Assembly: GCF_014897315.1 (NCBI RefSeq)
Contig: NZ_JABUYL010000010.1
Span: 62,001 to 126,000, forward strand
Length of the DNA stretch: 64,000 nucleotides
From: Proteus sp. FME41
GTDB taxonomy: Bacteria > Pseudomonadota > Gammaproteobacteria > Enterobacterales > Enterobacteriaceae
Reading direction: 5' to 3'
Part shown: positions 44,276 through 53,123 of the stretch, one piece after another
How the letters are laid out: the number at the start of each line of letters is the position of its first letter
Numbering within the stretch: the first letter of the stretch is position 1
The notes under the pieces: generated by a model
What the model was told of the DNA's origin: nothing
Seen by the model: the letters and a program-made list of their open reading frames with translations, nothing else
Database searches by the model: none
Position numbers and translations under genes: made by a program

Positions 44276-44773
44276 CTAACTGTTAAAACTATTTTCATTG
44301 CTTATAGAACGAACATAAGGTGAACATATATACTTGTTATTATTAGAGTGTATCTCATTTCCTAATGTAAATTCATCTGTAGGTATTTTTGTGGTAAGCC
44401 ATAAATTTTCACTTAAATTAACATTCATTTTTTTTGGATTTTGACTTTTTTCAAAAAATTCATGTGCTTTTTCTGTAGAATATCTAGAAATACTCTCATT
44501 GATACTATAATTTAAATCTTTAGCTATTTTACTATTTTTAAAATGAGGCAAAACCTCTCTATTACCCTCTAATTTTTTATTTTCATGTATCTCATTTAAA
44601 TCGATAGGATTTTTCATCACGTTATTTGTTTTTTTTGTACCGAAAAATTTAACAATGCTATTTTTAATACTGCTAATATTTGATGCTAATTTTGAAAAAA
44701 TAGATTCTTTCTTTTCAAAACCAATACCAGTAACTATTCCTACTTTATTTTTTGTTTCAATGGGACCAATCAT
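44276..44773 (-). CDS. Unrecognised 165-residue protein, AT-rich orphan gene
   Basis: I do not recognise this protein. It is rich in Asn, Lys, Ser and Glu, without a membrane segment or lipobox. The N-terminus MIGPIETKNKVGIVTGIG is followed by a possible amphipathic helix (ESIFSKLASNISSIKNSIVKFF, residues 23-44) and a mostly polar remainder with a single Cys near the C-terminus. AAGGTG lies 4 nt before the ATG, and a perfect 9-bp dyad lies 9 bp further upstream. It stands alone between yfbR and yfbS, which are neighbours in E. coli, so it is probably acquired. A secreted effector is conceivable but unsupported. Confidence 0.65.
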   Translation of the reverse strand: MIGPIETKNKVGIVTGIGFEKKESIFSKLASNISSIKNSIVKFFGTKKTNNVMKNPIDLNEIHENKKLEGNREVLPHFKNSKIAKDLNYSINESISRYSTEKAHEFFEKSQNPKKMNVNLSENLWLTTKIPTDEFTLGNEIHSNNNKYICSPYVRSISNENSFNS

Positions 44774-44781
44774 ATTACACC

Positions 44782-44808
44782 TTATCTATAACACTAATGT
44801 ATAGATAA
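44782..44808 (-). promoter_or_regulatory. Perfect 9-bp dyad upstream of the orphan gene
   Basis: TTATCTATA at 44782-44790 faces TATAGATAA at 44800-44808 with 9 bp between, 9-35 bp upstream of the start codon. It would act as an operator or as a hairpin next to the ribosome site. Confidence 0.4.
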
Positions 44809-44895
44809 AGAATACACTTCTGATTTAAATTAGTTTTCAGAAAAAAAACATCTATAAATATATTATATGTCACATATAACAAGCCACCGCCTAAT

Positions 44896-44934
44896 AAATA
44901 AAAAACGCCGTTCATTAATTAACAAACGACGTTT
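44896..44934 (-). terminator. Rho-independent terminator of yfbS
   Basis: On the minus strand, AAACGTCGTT pairs with AACGGCGTTT around an 11-nt loop and is followed by a T-rich run; 25 bp after the yfbS stop. Confidence 0.8.
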
Positions 44935-44957
44935 CAGTAAAACAAAAATATAGATAT

Positions 44958-46787
44958 TTAGAATGGGAATAATAGCGGAATAAGGAAGACACTTATTAGC
45001 ATCACGATGATGGTAAAAGGTACTCCAATTTTGAGAAAATCTGCAAATTTATACCCACCTGGTTCAAGAATTAACGTATTTACAGGTGATGAAACAGGTG
45101 TCATAAAGGCGGCTGATGCAGCAACACCAATTACCATGGCAAAGGGTAAAGGAGAAACATCCATTTGATTAGCAGCCGCGATAGCAATAGGCGCCATTAA
45201 TACTGCCGTCGCTGTATTTGAGATAAACAAACCAATTGATGCACAGAGTATAAATAGACACACCAACATGACTTGAGGGCCAGCACTACCCGCAACATCC
45301 ATTAAGCCATTAACAATAAGTTCGATCCCCCCAGTTTTCTGCAATGCAGCAGCAAATGGCATCATACCTACGATCAAAATAATGCTAGGCCAATGGATAG
45401 AACGATAAGCACTTTCCATATCAATACAGCGGAATTTTCCCATTAACAAGCACGCGATTAAAGCAGCAATAAAGTTAGGCACTTCATTCGTCACCATTAA
45501 CGCCACCATTAAGGCTAATGAAAATAAAGCATGAGGTGCTTGTGATGAAGCTGGGGCTACCGTTTCAATTTCTGCTGCTAAATTTAAGACGATAAAATTA
45601 CGTGGTTTAGTCGATAAAATACGAATAAGTTTCCAATCACCAATAACGAGTAACACGTCACCAAGGCGTAATGGCTCATCGACTATTTTACCTGGTAATG
45701 CACTACCTTCACGTCGAATAGCCACAACATTTAACCCATAACGAGTACGGAATTTAATTTCTCTTAGCGATTTTCCTAATAACTCAGAATCAGGATTCAT
45801 GGATACTTCAGCCAGTCCTACATCACGAGACTGTTCAGAGAAATACTCACCTCGTAATACCATAGGCTCTAGCATTTGTTCACGGCAAAATTCACGTAAA
45901 TCGACATCACTGGATGACATATCGATTAATAAAACATCGCGCTCTCTTAATTCCGTTCCCCCTGTGGCACTGACCATAACACGCCGAAACCGCCTCCAGC
46001 GTTCAATACCGACAACGTTTGCACCATAACGAGAACGTAAATGTAATTCATCCAATGAATGTCCAACCAGTGGTGAACCTTTACGTATTGCTAAACGACG
46101 AGCTCGCCCCGCTAATTGATAATCGCGAATAAGATCACGGAACGTCCGACGATATGCTTCTTTTTGCTTGCCATTATCGTTATTTCCTAACCAACGGCGA
46201 ACCACCAGCATATATAAAATACCGGCAAATAATACCGCAATACCAATGGGTGTAATGGAGAAAAATTGAAAACTGGGTAAGCCTTCTCTGACTAATTCGC
46301 TATTAACAACCATATTAGGCGGTGTCGCCACTAAGGTCATTAATCCACTAATAAGGCCTGCAAAACCCAGAGGCATCATTAAACGCCCTGGTGATGTTTT
46401 CATTCGAGCCGCAACACTCAATACAACAGGAATAAAAATGGCAACTACGCCTGTTGAGCTCATAAAAGCCCCCAGACTTGCAACACATATCATTAATAGC
46501 ACAAGCATTTTGACTTCACTGCTACCCGCAACTCGAACCAGCCAGTCTCCCATTTGATAAGCCACGCCTGTTCTCACTAACCCTTCGCCGATAACAAAAA
46601 GGGCAGCAATAAGTAATACGTTAGGATCACTAAATCCTACTGTGGCTTCATTTAATGAAAGTGTACCGCTAAGAACGAATGCAATGATGACAAGTAAAGC
46701 GACCACATCCATACGGATTTTATTGGTCGTAAAAAGGACAATAGCTATCAATAGCAGGCTTAAAACCCATAATAGTTCGCTATTCAA
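44958..46787 (-). CDS. yfbS: Transporter YfbS (DASS/SLC13-like with RCK_C domains)
   Basis: Inner-membrane transporter of the divalent anion:Na+ symporter superfamily; substrate unknown. About 609 residues. Two blocks of membrane helices with the family motifs [14 protein letters not shown] and [21 protein letters not shown] flank a cytoplasmic segment (about residues 205-400) carrying two TrkA-C/RCK_C domains ([10 protein letters not shown] ... VLLIDMS and [10 protein letters not shown] ... [11 protein letters not shown]). The start TTG at 46787 gives [12 protein letters not shown], matching E. coli MNGELIWVLSLL, with GAGG 5 nt upstream; a TTG six codons earlier is less likely. Confidence 0.92.
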   Translation of the reverse strand: MNSELLWVLSLLLIAIVLFTTNKIRMDVVALLVIIAFVLSGTLSLNEATVGFSDPNVLLIAALFVIGEGLVRTGVAYQMGDWLVRVAGSSEVKMLVLLMICVASLGAFMSSTGVVAIFIPVVLSVAARMKTSPGRLMMPLGFAGLISGLMTLVATPPNMVVNSELVREGLPSFQFFSITPIGIAVLFAGILYMLVVRRWLGNNDNGKQKEAYRRTFRDLIRDYQLAGRARRLAIRKGSPLVGHSLDELHLRSRYGANVVGIERWRRFRRVMVSATGGTELRERDVLLIDMSSSDVDLREFCREQMLEPMVLRGEYFSEQSRDVGLAEVSMNPDSELLGKSLREIKFRTRYGLNVVAIRREGSALPGKIVDEPLRLGDVLLVIGDWKLIRILSTKPRNFIVLNLAAEIETVAPASSQAPHALFSLALMVALMVTNEVPNFIAALIACLLMGKFRCIDMESAYRSIHWPSIILIVGMMPFAAALQKTGGIELIVNGLMDVAGSAGPQVMLVCLFILCASIGLFISNTATAVLMAPIAIAAANQMDVSPLPFAMVIGVAASAAFMTPVSSPVNTLILEPGGYKFADFLKIGVPFTIIVMLISVFLIPLLFPF

Positions 46788-46896
46788 AATGGCCTCGATC
46801 AGCAATAAGTGAAAACAGGTTAAGACATCAATTCACTACATTGATAAGTAGACCATTTTTACAACAATAAGTCTTCTAGTATGATCAAAGAAAAGA

Positions 46897-47559
46897 CTAT
46901 CTTTTGTGCGTTATTATCACTTCTTCAGCTTGCTTCTCGATTTGAATATCATTTAAAGAATCAATAATTAAATGAATCTCATTACGACGTGGAAGGGAAA
47001 GAGGCGCATGAACAGCAACCACTTGGCATCCGGCATCTAAACCCGAGTAGATACCCGCGGCAGCATCTTCAAAAACCACACAATCTTGTGGTAATAAACC
47101 CAGTTTTTTTGCTCCTAAAAGGTAAGGCTCAGGATTCGGTTTACCTTTATGAATACATTCAGCCGTTACCCAATATTTAGGCTCAGGAATACCCGTAACT
47201 GATTGACGTGTGGACGCAATTGGAACAGTGCCCGAAGTCACGATTGCCCAAGGAATAGTTAACTCATTTAAACGATTAATTAGCTCAATCGCCCCCGGAA
47301 GAGGCGCTAAACCTTCTGTTTTCGTTGATTCTAGTTTTTCTAACCAACGAAAAGTTTCCGTTATCTCTTGTTCGGTTGCATTAGGCATAAAATGGCGAAT
47401 CGACTCAATGGCAGGCTTTCCATGAATATAATCATTAATCTCTTGTGTTGATACCCCAACACGCTCACCAAACAGCGCCCAACAATGTTCAACAACGGGT
47501 AGTGAATCGACTAATGTTCCATCTAAATCAAACAGAAAACCTTTACATGTGATTGCCAT
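46897..47559 (-). CDS. yfbT: HAD-family sugar phosphatase YfbT (HxpA)
   Basis: Haloacid dehalogenase-like phosphatase acting on small phosphosugars. 220 residues. HAD motif I FLFDLDGTLVDS, motif II VTSGT, the Lys in KGKPNPEPYLLGAKKLG, and motif IV VVFEDAAAGIYSGLDAG are intact, and the cap domain lies between motifs I and II. Closely follows E. coli YfbT. Between yfbU and yfbS; 34 bp after the yfbU start side, same strand. Confidence 0.92.
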   Translation of the reverse strand: MAITCKGFLFDLDGTLVDSLPVVEHCWALFGERVGVSTQEINDYIHGKPAIESIRHFMPNATEQEITETFRWLEKLESTKTEGLAPLPGAIELINRLNELTIPWAIVTSGTVPIASTRQSVTGIPEPKYWVTAECIHKGKPNPEPYLLGAKKLGLLPQDCVVFEDAAAGIYSGLDAGCQVVAVHAPLSLPRRNEIHLIIDSLNDIQIEKQAEEVIITHKR

Positions 47560-47593
47560 ATTTTATGCCTACCTTACAGTGATGCGTTAATTA

Positions 47594-48088
47594 TTACGCA
47601 TTAAGTATTTGCTGGATTTCAACTGCGCTAAGGTGATATTGACGGGGACACGCTAACCAGACTGCAAGCATTCTTTGGTATTTTTCCCACATTGGTGTTT
47701 GCGAGTTAAAACCATGACTGCCACTATCAAAATGAGTATAGCGCCCTTCTGTATTTACCATAAAGCGAACATAACTAAGATAACGGGATTCTGTCGCGGC
47801 ATCAAAGCCCATAAATGCGACCCGACGAGCATCAGGCATGTCTTGCTCTTTTAAGTTATCACGAGAAACTTGCAGTGCATGGTACATTTCCATGATGTTA
47901 ATAATAGTACGACAGGTTTCTTCAGTCATTTCATCAAAATCGCGGTCAAGTTCGCGTAATTGCAATCCATAGCCACGTTCAATAATAGTCTGATAGCGAC
48001 GATAACGTTCAGCGTTATCAGGATCCATCATAGTCATCATTTTATATTGATTAGAGAGGATCAAGCGTTGTGCGTGTGTCATTTCCAT
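47594..48088 (-). CDS. yfbU: YfbU family protein
   Basis: Conserved enterobacterial protein of unassigned function (UPF0304). 164 residues from [18 protein letters not shown], the E. coli start; an extra ATG codon immediately upstream is possible. Blocks [39 protein letters not shown] and [27 protein letters not shown] are near-identical to E. coli. Soluble, no signal peptide. Between yfbV and yfbT on the minus strand. Confidence 0.93.
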   Translation of the reverse strand: MEMTHAQRLILSNQYKMMTMMDPDNAERYRRYQTIIERGYGLQLRELDRDFDEMTEETCRTIINIMEMYHALQVSRDNLKEQDMPDARRVAFMGFDAATESRYLSYVRFMVNTEGRYTHFDSGSHGFNSQTPMWEKYQRMLAVWLACPRQYHLSAVEIQQILNA

Positions 48089-48227
48089 CATTAATTCTCC
48101 AAAGAAATCATTGAGAAGAGCATGACATTAATCAAAAGTATTGAGTAGTGCTAACTACGCGTTTTTTGATCTCAACAGGGTAATTCAGATGACAATCAGG
48201 ACAAACGAAGAAGGTAGAACATAGGTT

Positions 48228-48683
48228 CTACACATCATCAAGAAAAGAGCGATCAAGTTGTTTAAAAGCACGTTTTAATAAATGCGCTAAAGAAAGGTAA
48301 GTCGGTGTTTGTTCTACTGGGGCTAAAGCAATACCTGCGGCTTCGAATTTCTCACGAATTTCATAAAACCAACGCAGTAATGCAGCAGGAAGTGGCGTTG
48401 CAGCCCGTTTACCTAACCACCATAATCCTTGCATTGGTAAGCTACATGCAAATAACGCTGTTGTGATGGCAGGTCCTAAATTACCGCCTAATGCGATTTG
48501 CCACGTCATTGTAAAAATAGCAATAGGTGGCATATAACGAATACCAAATCGTGTTGCTTTGACCATACGGTTTTCTGGAAAAACAGGCGCTAACTGCTTT
48601 TCAACCGGCCAGGTTTTTAAATACTCGTTACCCAAACGAAGCTTTTTAAAAAAGCCGGGGGGAGTCACTGTCGGTTCGCTCAT
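48228..48683 (-). CDS. yfbV: YfbV family membrane protein (UPF0208)
   Basis: Inner-membrane protein; in E. coli it is reported to limit the influence of the Ter macrodomain. 151 residues from [12 protein letters not shown], as in E. coli. Two hydrophobic segments (about 45-65 and 69-90) containing [42 protein letters not shown]. The start at 48683 has GAGG 5 nt upstream; the longer frame adds five residues. Divergent from ackA. Confidence 0.92.
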   Translation of the reverse strand: MSEPTVTPPGFFKKLRLGNEYLKTWPVEKQLAPVFPENRMVKATRFGIRYMPPIAIFTMTWQIALGGNLGPAITTALFACSLPMQGLWWLGKRAATPLPAALLRWFYEIREKFEAAGIALAPVEQTPTYLSLAHLLKRAFKQLDRSFLDDV

Positions 48684-49075
48684 AATGACCTCAATCAATT
48701 TCTTCTGTAACTTTTAAAATATATCTATAAAGAATAAAAATCTTTTAGTAGAATTAAGTATATTTTGTCTTTGTTGCCTTTACTCTGTATCCTGTGCCCA
48801 TTCTAAAGGTTTGTGGCAATAAAGCGCTATATTTTGTTTGCCGGCGTGATTTTCAACCCTTTTCGCCGATTTTAACGCGAAAAGTTAATGGGTGAATAAA
48901 AATCGTCCAATTAATGATTGGCAACTATAATTAGCATCAAGTTTTTTACTTTAAGCATGATGCGCGTCATTAATGTCATCATAGTAATGCGATAGGCTTT
49001 TATGATTGACGTTTTATTAACCACCGTCTTTATAATATAAAAGACACTACGACAACAAGATAAATAGGTAATTCC
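48684..49075. promoter_or_regulatory. yfbV-ackA divergent intergenic region
   Basis: 392 bp without a gene, holding the ackA-pta promoter region. One perfect 8-bp dyad, CTTTTCGC at 48859-48866 and GCGAAAAG at 48877-48884, stands out about 190 bp before ackA. No convincing -35/-10 pair was assigned. Confidence 0.45.
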
Positions 49076-50278
49076 ATGTCAAGTAAGCTGGTGCTGGTAC
49101 TGAACTGCGGTAGTTCTTCTCTTAAATTTGCAATTATCAACCCAGAAAATGGTGAAGAATTCCTTTCAGGTTTGGCTGAATGCTTCAACCTTCCTGAAGC
49201 CCGCCTGAAGTGGAAAATGGATGGCCAGAAACACGAAGCTGCGTTAGGCGCAGGCGCTGCCCATAGCGAAGCATTAAACTTTATCGTTAATACGATCCTG
49301 GCTGAAAAACCAGAACTTTCTGCACAAATTGCTTCAATTGGTCACCGTATTGTTCACGGTGGTGAGAAATTTACATCATCTGTTATTATCACAGATGAAG
49401 TTATTCAAGGTATTGAAGCTGCTATCCCGTTTGCACCATTGCACAACCCAGCTCACCTTATTGGTATTGAAGAAGCGCGTAAAGCTTTCCCTCATTTAAT
49501 TGAGAAAATGGTTGCAGTCTTTGACACTGCATTCCATCAAACAATGCCAGAAGAAGCTTATCTGTATGCTCTGCCATACAGCTTATATAAAGATCACAGC
49601 ATCCGTCGTTACGGTGCTCACGGAACTAGCCATTTCTACGTTTCTCGTGAAGCCGCTAAATTGTTAAATAAACCCGTTGATGAACTGAATGTAATCACTT
49701 GCCACTTAGGTAATGGGGGTTCTGTTTCAGCTATCGTTAATGGTAAATGTGTTGATACTTCAATGGGGCTGACACCATTAGAAGGTTTAGTCATGGGTAC
49801 ACGTAGTGGTGATATCGACCCTGCTATCGTATTCCATTTGCACGATACTTTAGGTATGAGCGTTGAAAACATCAACAAACTGCTGACTAAAGAATCGGGT
49901 CTGTTAGGGTTAACAGAAGTCACTAGTGACTGCCGTTATGTTGAAGATAACTACGACACTAAAGCTGATGCTAAACGTGCAATGGATGTTTACTGCCATC
50001 GCTTAGCAAAATATATCGGTTCTTACTGTGCACTGATGGAAGGCCGTTTAGATGCTATTATCTTTACTGGTGGTATCGGTGAAAATGCAGCAATGGTACG
50101 TGAATTATCCCTGAAAAAACTGGCACTGTTAGGTTTTGAAGTGGATCATCAACGTAACTTAGATGCACGTTTCGGTAAATCAGGTTCTATCACTACCGAT
50201 AACAGCCGTCTTGCTGTTGTTATCCCAACTAACGAAGAGTTAGTTATCGCTCAGGATGCTAGTCGCCTGACCGCTTAA
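49076..50278 (+). CDS. ackA: Acetate kinase
   Basis: Converts acetyl phosphate and ADP to acetate and ATP in the overflow pathway, reversibly. 400 residues, as in E. coli. ASKHA-fold motifs: [14 protein letters not shown] (phosphate 1), [11 protein letters not shown] with the active-site Arg, [38 protein letters not shown], and [15 protein letters not shown] start with AGGTAATTCC upstream. Followed 77 bp later by pta in an operon. Confidence 0.98.
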   Translation: MSSKLVLVLNCGSSSLKFAIINPENGEEFLSGLAECFNLPEARLKWKMDGQKHEAALGAGAAHSEALNFIVNTILAEKPELSAQIASIGHRIVHGGEKFTSSVIITDEVIQGIEAAIPFAPLHNPAHLIGIEEARKAFPHLIEKMVAVFDTAFHQTMPEEAYLYALPYSLYKDHSIRRYGAHGTSHFYVSREAAKLLNKPVDELNVITCHLGNGGSVSAIVNGKCVDTSMGLTPLEGLVMGTRSGDIDPAIVFHLHDTLGMSVENINKLLTKESGLLGLTEVTSDCRYVEDNYDTKADAKRAMDVYCHRLAKYIGSYCALMEGRLDAIIFTGGIGENAAMVRELSLKKLALLGFEVDHQRNLDARFGKSGSITTDNSRLAVVIPTNEELVIAQDASRLTA

Positions 50279-50355
50279 GTTCTTTGATGTACTGTCAGTG
50301 TAATGCTGGCAGTACTGTTTTACATAACGAGCAACCGATATTTAAAGAGGTTTCC

Positions 50356-52500
50356 GTGTCCCGTACAATTATGCTAGTCCCAACTGATACACGCGTAGGT
50401 TTAACCAGCGTCAGCTTGGGTGTTATCCGTTCTATGGAACAAAAAGGCGTTAGCCTTAGCGTGTTCAAGCCAATTGCACAACCTCGTGTAAAAGGCGCAC
50501 TAGATCAAACAACTGCTATCATCCGCTCTCACTCCACTATTCAATCATCAGAACCTTTAAATATGGATTATGTTGAGTCTCTGCTCAGCTCAAACCAAAA
50601 AGATGTTCTGATGGAAGAAATCGTTGCGAGATACCATGAAAATACCGCTGATGCAGAAGTTGTTCTCATCGAAGGTCTGGTGCCTATGCGCAAGCACCCT
50701 TTTGCACAATCATTAAACTATGAAATTGCAAAAACATTAGGTGCTGAGATTGTTTTCGTTACTGCACTAGGTAACAACACCGCAGAACAGCTAAAAGAGC
50801 GTATTGAATTTGCGCGCGCTGAATTCGGCGGTGTTAAAAACCAAAACATCACTGGTGTGATTGTTAACAAGCTAAATGCTCCTGTTGATGATCAAGGTCG
50901 TACTCGTCCTGACTTATCAGAAATTTTTGATGATTCAAGTAAAGCGACTATCGCAAATGTCGATTTAAAAACCATTGAAAAAAATAGCCCACTGCCTTTA
51001 TTGGGTTGCATTCCTTGGAACTTCGATTTAATCGCTACTCGTGCAACAGATATGGCAAAACACTTAAATGCGACTATCGTCAATAAAGGCGATATAGAAA
51101 CCCGTCGTATTAAATCTGTTACTTTCTGTGCGCGTAGCATCCCTCACATGTTAGAACATTTCCGCCCAGGTTCACTGTTAGTGACTTCTGCGGATCGTCC
51201 TGATGTGTTAGTTTCAGCCTGTCTTGCTGCAATGAATGGCGTTGAAATTGGTGCAATCTTACTTACTGGCGGCTACCAAATTGATGCGCCAATCAAGCAA
51301 CTTTGCGACCGTGCGTTTGAAACTGGCCTTCCTATCTTTATGGTGAATGCAAATACTTGGCAGACTTCTTTAAATCTGCAAAGCTTTAGCTTAGAAGTAC
51401 CTGCAGATGACCATGAACGTATCGAGAAAATTCAGAACTATGTTGCTCAACATATTAATGCTGAATGGATCGATTCACTGACTGCTAACTCTGAACGCCC
51501 TAACCGCTTATCACCACCTGCTTTCCGTTATCAATTAACAGAATTAGCACGTAAAGCGAAAAAACGTATCGTTTTACCTGAAGGTGATGAACCTCGTACC
51601 GTTAAAGCCGCTGCAATTTGTGCAGAACGCGGTATTGCAAGCTGCGTCCTCTTAGGTGACCCTGAAGAAATTCGTCGTGTTGCAGCTGCTCAAGGTGTTG
51701 AATTAGGCACGGGTATTGAGTTAGTCAACCCTAAAGAAGTTCGTGAAATTTATGTACCACATTTAGTTGAGCTACGTAAAAATAAAGGTATGACCGAAGT
51801 AGTTGCTCGTGAACAGTTAGAAGATAACGTGGTTCTGGGTACATTAATGCTAGAAAAAGGCGAAGTAGACGGCCTTGTTTCTGGTGCCGTTCATACAACC
51901 GCTAACACTATTCGCCCACCACTTCAGTTAATCAAAACTGCACCAGGTAGCTCATTAGTGTCTTCTGTGTTCTTTATGCTGTTACCAGAACAAGTGTATG
52001 TTTATGGTGACTGTGCAATTAACCCAGATCCAACGGCTGAACAACTGGCTGAAATCGCCATTCAATCTGCAGACTCTGCTATTGCATTCGGTATCGACCC
52101 TCGCGTTGCGATGATCTCTTACTCTACAGGTAACTCTGGTGCAGGTAGTGATGTAGAGAAAGTGCGTGAAGCGACACGTTTAGCACAAGAAAAACGTCCT
52201 GATCTGATCATTGATGGTCCTTTACAATACGACGCGGCTGTTATGGCTGACGTTGCTAAATCGAAAGCACCAAATTCACCTGTTGCAGGTAAAGCAACTG
52301 TGTTTATCTTCCCTGATCTGAACACCGGTAATACTACATATAAAGCGGTACAACGTTCAGCTGACTTGGTTTCAATCGGACCAATGTTACAAGGTATGCG
52401 TAAACCAGTGAATGACCTTTCTCGTGGTGCATTAGTAGACGATATCGTCTACACCGTTGCGTTGACAGCTATTCAAGCAAGCCAACAAGAAAACGCATAA
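50356..52500 (+). CDS. pta: Phosphate acetyltransferase
   Basis: Interconverts acetyl-CoA and acetyl phosphate. From the GTG start at 50356 the protein is 714 residues, exactly the E. coli length. An N-terminal P-loop-like/BioD-related domain ([20 protein letters not shown]), a DRTGG domain ([29 protein letters not shown]) and the C-terminal catalytic domain ([37 protein letters not shown]) appear in order. An upstream frame adds 24 residues with no conservation; AGAGG lies 5 nt before the GTG. Ends at a strong terminator. Confidence 0.97.
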   Translation: MSRTIMLVPTDTRVGLTSVSLGVIRSMEQKGVSLSVFKPIAQPRVKGALDQTTAIIRSHSTIQSSEPLNMDYVESLLSSNQKDVLMEEIVARYHENTADAEVVLIEGLVPMRKHPFAQSLNYEIAKTLGAEIVFVTALGNNTAEQLKERIEFARAEFGGVKNQNITGVIVNKLNAPVDDQGRTRPDLSEIFDDSSKATIANVDLKTIEKNSPLPLLGCIPWNFDLIATRATDMAKHLNATIVNKGDIETRRIKSVTFCARSIPHMLEHFRPGSLLVTSADRPDVLVSACLAAMNGVEIGAILLTGGYQIDAPIKQLCDRAFETGLPIFMVNANTWQTSLNLQSFSLEVPADDHERIEKIQNYVAQHINAEWIDSLTANSERPNRLSPPAFRYQLTELARKAKKRIVLPEGDEPRTVKAAAICAERGIASCVLLGDPEEIRRVAAAQGVELGTGIELVNPKEVREIYVPHLVELRKNKGMTEVVAREQLEDNVVLGTLMLEKGEVDGLVSGAVHTTANTIRPPLQLIKTAPGSSLVSSVFFMLLPEQVYVYGDCAINPDPTAEQLAEIAIQSADSAIAFGIDPRVAMISYSTGNSGAGSDVEKVREATRLAQEKRPDLIIDGPLQYDAAVMADVAKSKAPNSPVAGKATVFIFPDLNTGNTTYKAVQRSADLVSIGPMLQGMRKPVNDLSRGALVDDIVYTVALTAIQASQQENA

Positions 52501-52521
52501 TTATTGAAGTTCGCTTCAAAT

Positions 52522-52562
52522 AAAAAAACGCCAGATGATTAATTTCATCTGGCGTTTTTTTA
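52522..52562. terminator. Terminator of ackA-pta, symmetric
   Basis: AAAAAACGCCAGATGA, 6-nt loop, TCATCTGGCGTTTTTT: stem of about 16 bp with T runs on both strands. It could also end minus-strand RNA entering from the repeat at 52583-52647. Confidence 0.9.
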
Positions 52563-52612
52563 TTCTACAGATTTTTTATTTGACTAAAATTCGAGGCAGT
52601 CTCAAAGCAGAC
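52522..52612 (-). ncRNA. Possible toxin-less second Sok-like antisense RNA
   Basis: The first copy of the 65-bp repeat carries the same minus-strand promoter as Sok: -35 TTGACA (52642-52647), 17-bp spacer, -10 CAGAAT (52619-52624). An RNA starting near 52612 would share its first 30 nt with Sok, then run into the pta terminator read in reverse, giving about 90 nt. There is no hok reading frame downstream of this copy. Inferred from sequence only. Confidence 0.45.
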
Positions 52613-52647
52613 AACTTGATTCTGTCTCCTTTATAAAAGAGTGTCAA
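52583..52647 (+). repeat. 65-bp exact direct repeat, copy 1
   Basis: Identical over 65 bp to 52840-52904, starting ACTAAAATTCGAGGCAGTC and ending AAAAGAGTGTCAA; start-to-start distance is 257 bp. It contains the Sok promoter and the 5' part of the Sok gene but not the terminator stem or the toxin gene. Confidence 0.97.
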
Positions 52648-52755
52648 ATAAAATCACATATATAAACACTCGACATAAAAACAACTAACACATTGATTTT
52701 ACTTGCTTATTTATATCTTTATTATTCATAAAAAGATAGGAATGGGGTGAGTTTC

Positions 52756-52764
52756 TGTTAGTAT
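52756..52764 (+). promoter_or_regulatory. Candidate extended -10 of the hok mRNA
   Basis: TGTTAGTAT contains TGn-TAGTAT. A start about 7 bp later would give an RNA beginning GGGTGCTTGG, much like the 5' end I recall for hok mRNAs (GGCGCTTGAGG). The -35 is poor. Confidence 0.4.
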
Positions 52765-52876
52765 GCAGGCGGGTGCTTGGATCATTTTGGTTCAAGCATT
52801 TGCAGGAGCCAAAAAGACGAAAGCCCCGAATTTTAATTTACTAAAATTCGAGGCAGTCTCAAAGCAGACAACTTGA
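52763..52876 (+). CDS. Short leader reading frame upstream of hok (possible mok counterpart)
   Basis: 37 codons, ATG to TGA, starting MQAGAWIILVQAFAGAKK. It is in the same frame as hok and ends 33 bp before the hok ATG, so it does not overlap hok as mok does in plasmid R1. Its 3' half is covered by the Sok-complementary region. If transcription begins at about 52771 the ATG is not transcribed and only an internal TTG (52787) could serve. Low confidence as a real gene. Confidence 0.25.
   Translation: MQAGAWIILVQAFAGAKKTKAPNFNLLKFEAVSKQTT
52811..52869 (-). ncRNA. sok: Sok-like antisense RNA, antitoxin to Hok
   Basis: Minus-strand promoter with -35 TTGACA (52899-52904), 17-bp spacer and -10 CAGAAT (52876-52881). 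The predicted start is near 52869. About 15 nt of leader are followed by a 13-bp terminator stem (GCCTCGAATTTTA with TAAAATTCGGGGC, one G-U) and TTTCGTCTTTTT, giving about 59 nt; R1 Sok is about 64 nt. It is fully complementary to the hok leader upstream of the toxin gene. Strong sequence case, not tested. Confidence 0.75.
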
Positions 52877-52904
52877 TTCTGTCTCCTTTATAAAAGAGTG
52901 TCAA
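52840..52904 (+). repeat. 65-bp exact direct repeat, copy 2 (Sok promoter and hok leader)
   Basis: Second copy, identical to 52583-52647. It ends 5 bp before the hok start codon. It covers the Sok promoter, the Sok 5' end and half of the Sok terminator stem. Confidence 0.97.
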
Positions 52905-52909
52905 GAGAA

Positions 52910-53053
52910 ATGACTAAGCTTGCCCTATTAGGGCTGATTACTGTATGTATTACAGTTTTGTGTTTTGCTTTACTGAAACATAAAAGATTATGTTCTTTTA
53001 ATATCAGTAGTGGCGACACCGTAGTTCAAGCTATTTTATCTTGCGATAAATAG
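52910..53053 (+). CDS. hok: Hok/Gef-family type I toxin, small membrane protein
   Basis: 47-residue protein, too short for most gene callers. Single N-terminal membrane helix (LALLGLITVCITVLCFALL, residues 4-22), a basic turn KHKR, then LCSFNISSGDTVVQAILSCDK. The LC and the SGD...QA pattern match the periplasmic part of Hok/Gef proteins, which depolarise the inner membrane. ATG start with a weak AAGAG just upstream; GTG at 52898 is in frame but less likely. The leader overlaps an antisense RNA gene and a strong hairpin follows, completing the hok/sok layout. Confidence 0.8.
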   Translation: MTKLALLGLITVCITVLCFALLKHKRLCSFNISSGDTVVQAILSCDK

Positions 53054-53055
53054 TT

Positions 53056-53086
53056 TTGTGGGGGAAATTCCCCCACAATTTCTCTC
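53056..53086 (+). terminator. Terminator of the hok mRNA
   Basis: TTGTGGGGG, AAATT, CCCCCACAA, followed by TTTCTCTC: a 9-bp GC-rich stem directly after the hok stop. Confidence 0.75.
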
Positions 53087-53123
53087 AAAAGTTGTTGAGA
53101 TTGGTGATCACAAGCACCCTACT

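Noticed and set aside
50284..50355. 24-codon N-terminal extension of Pta
   Set aside because: The GTG at 50356 has a proper AGAGG site and gives exactly the E. coli length; the extension resembles no Pta.
52910..53053. Phage holin or leader peptide instead of Hok
   Set aside because: The LC...SGD pattern after a single helix and the antisense RNA gene in the leader fit Hok/Gef better; no phage genes are nearby.
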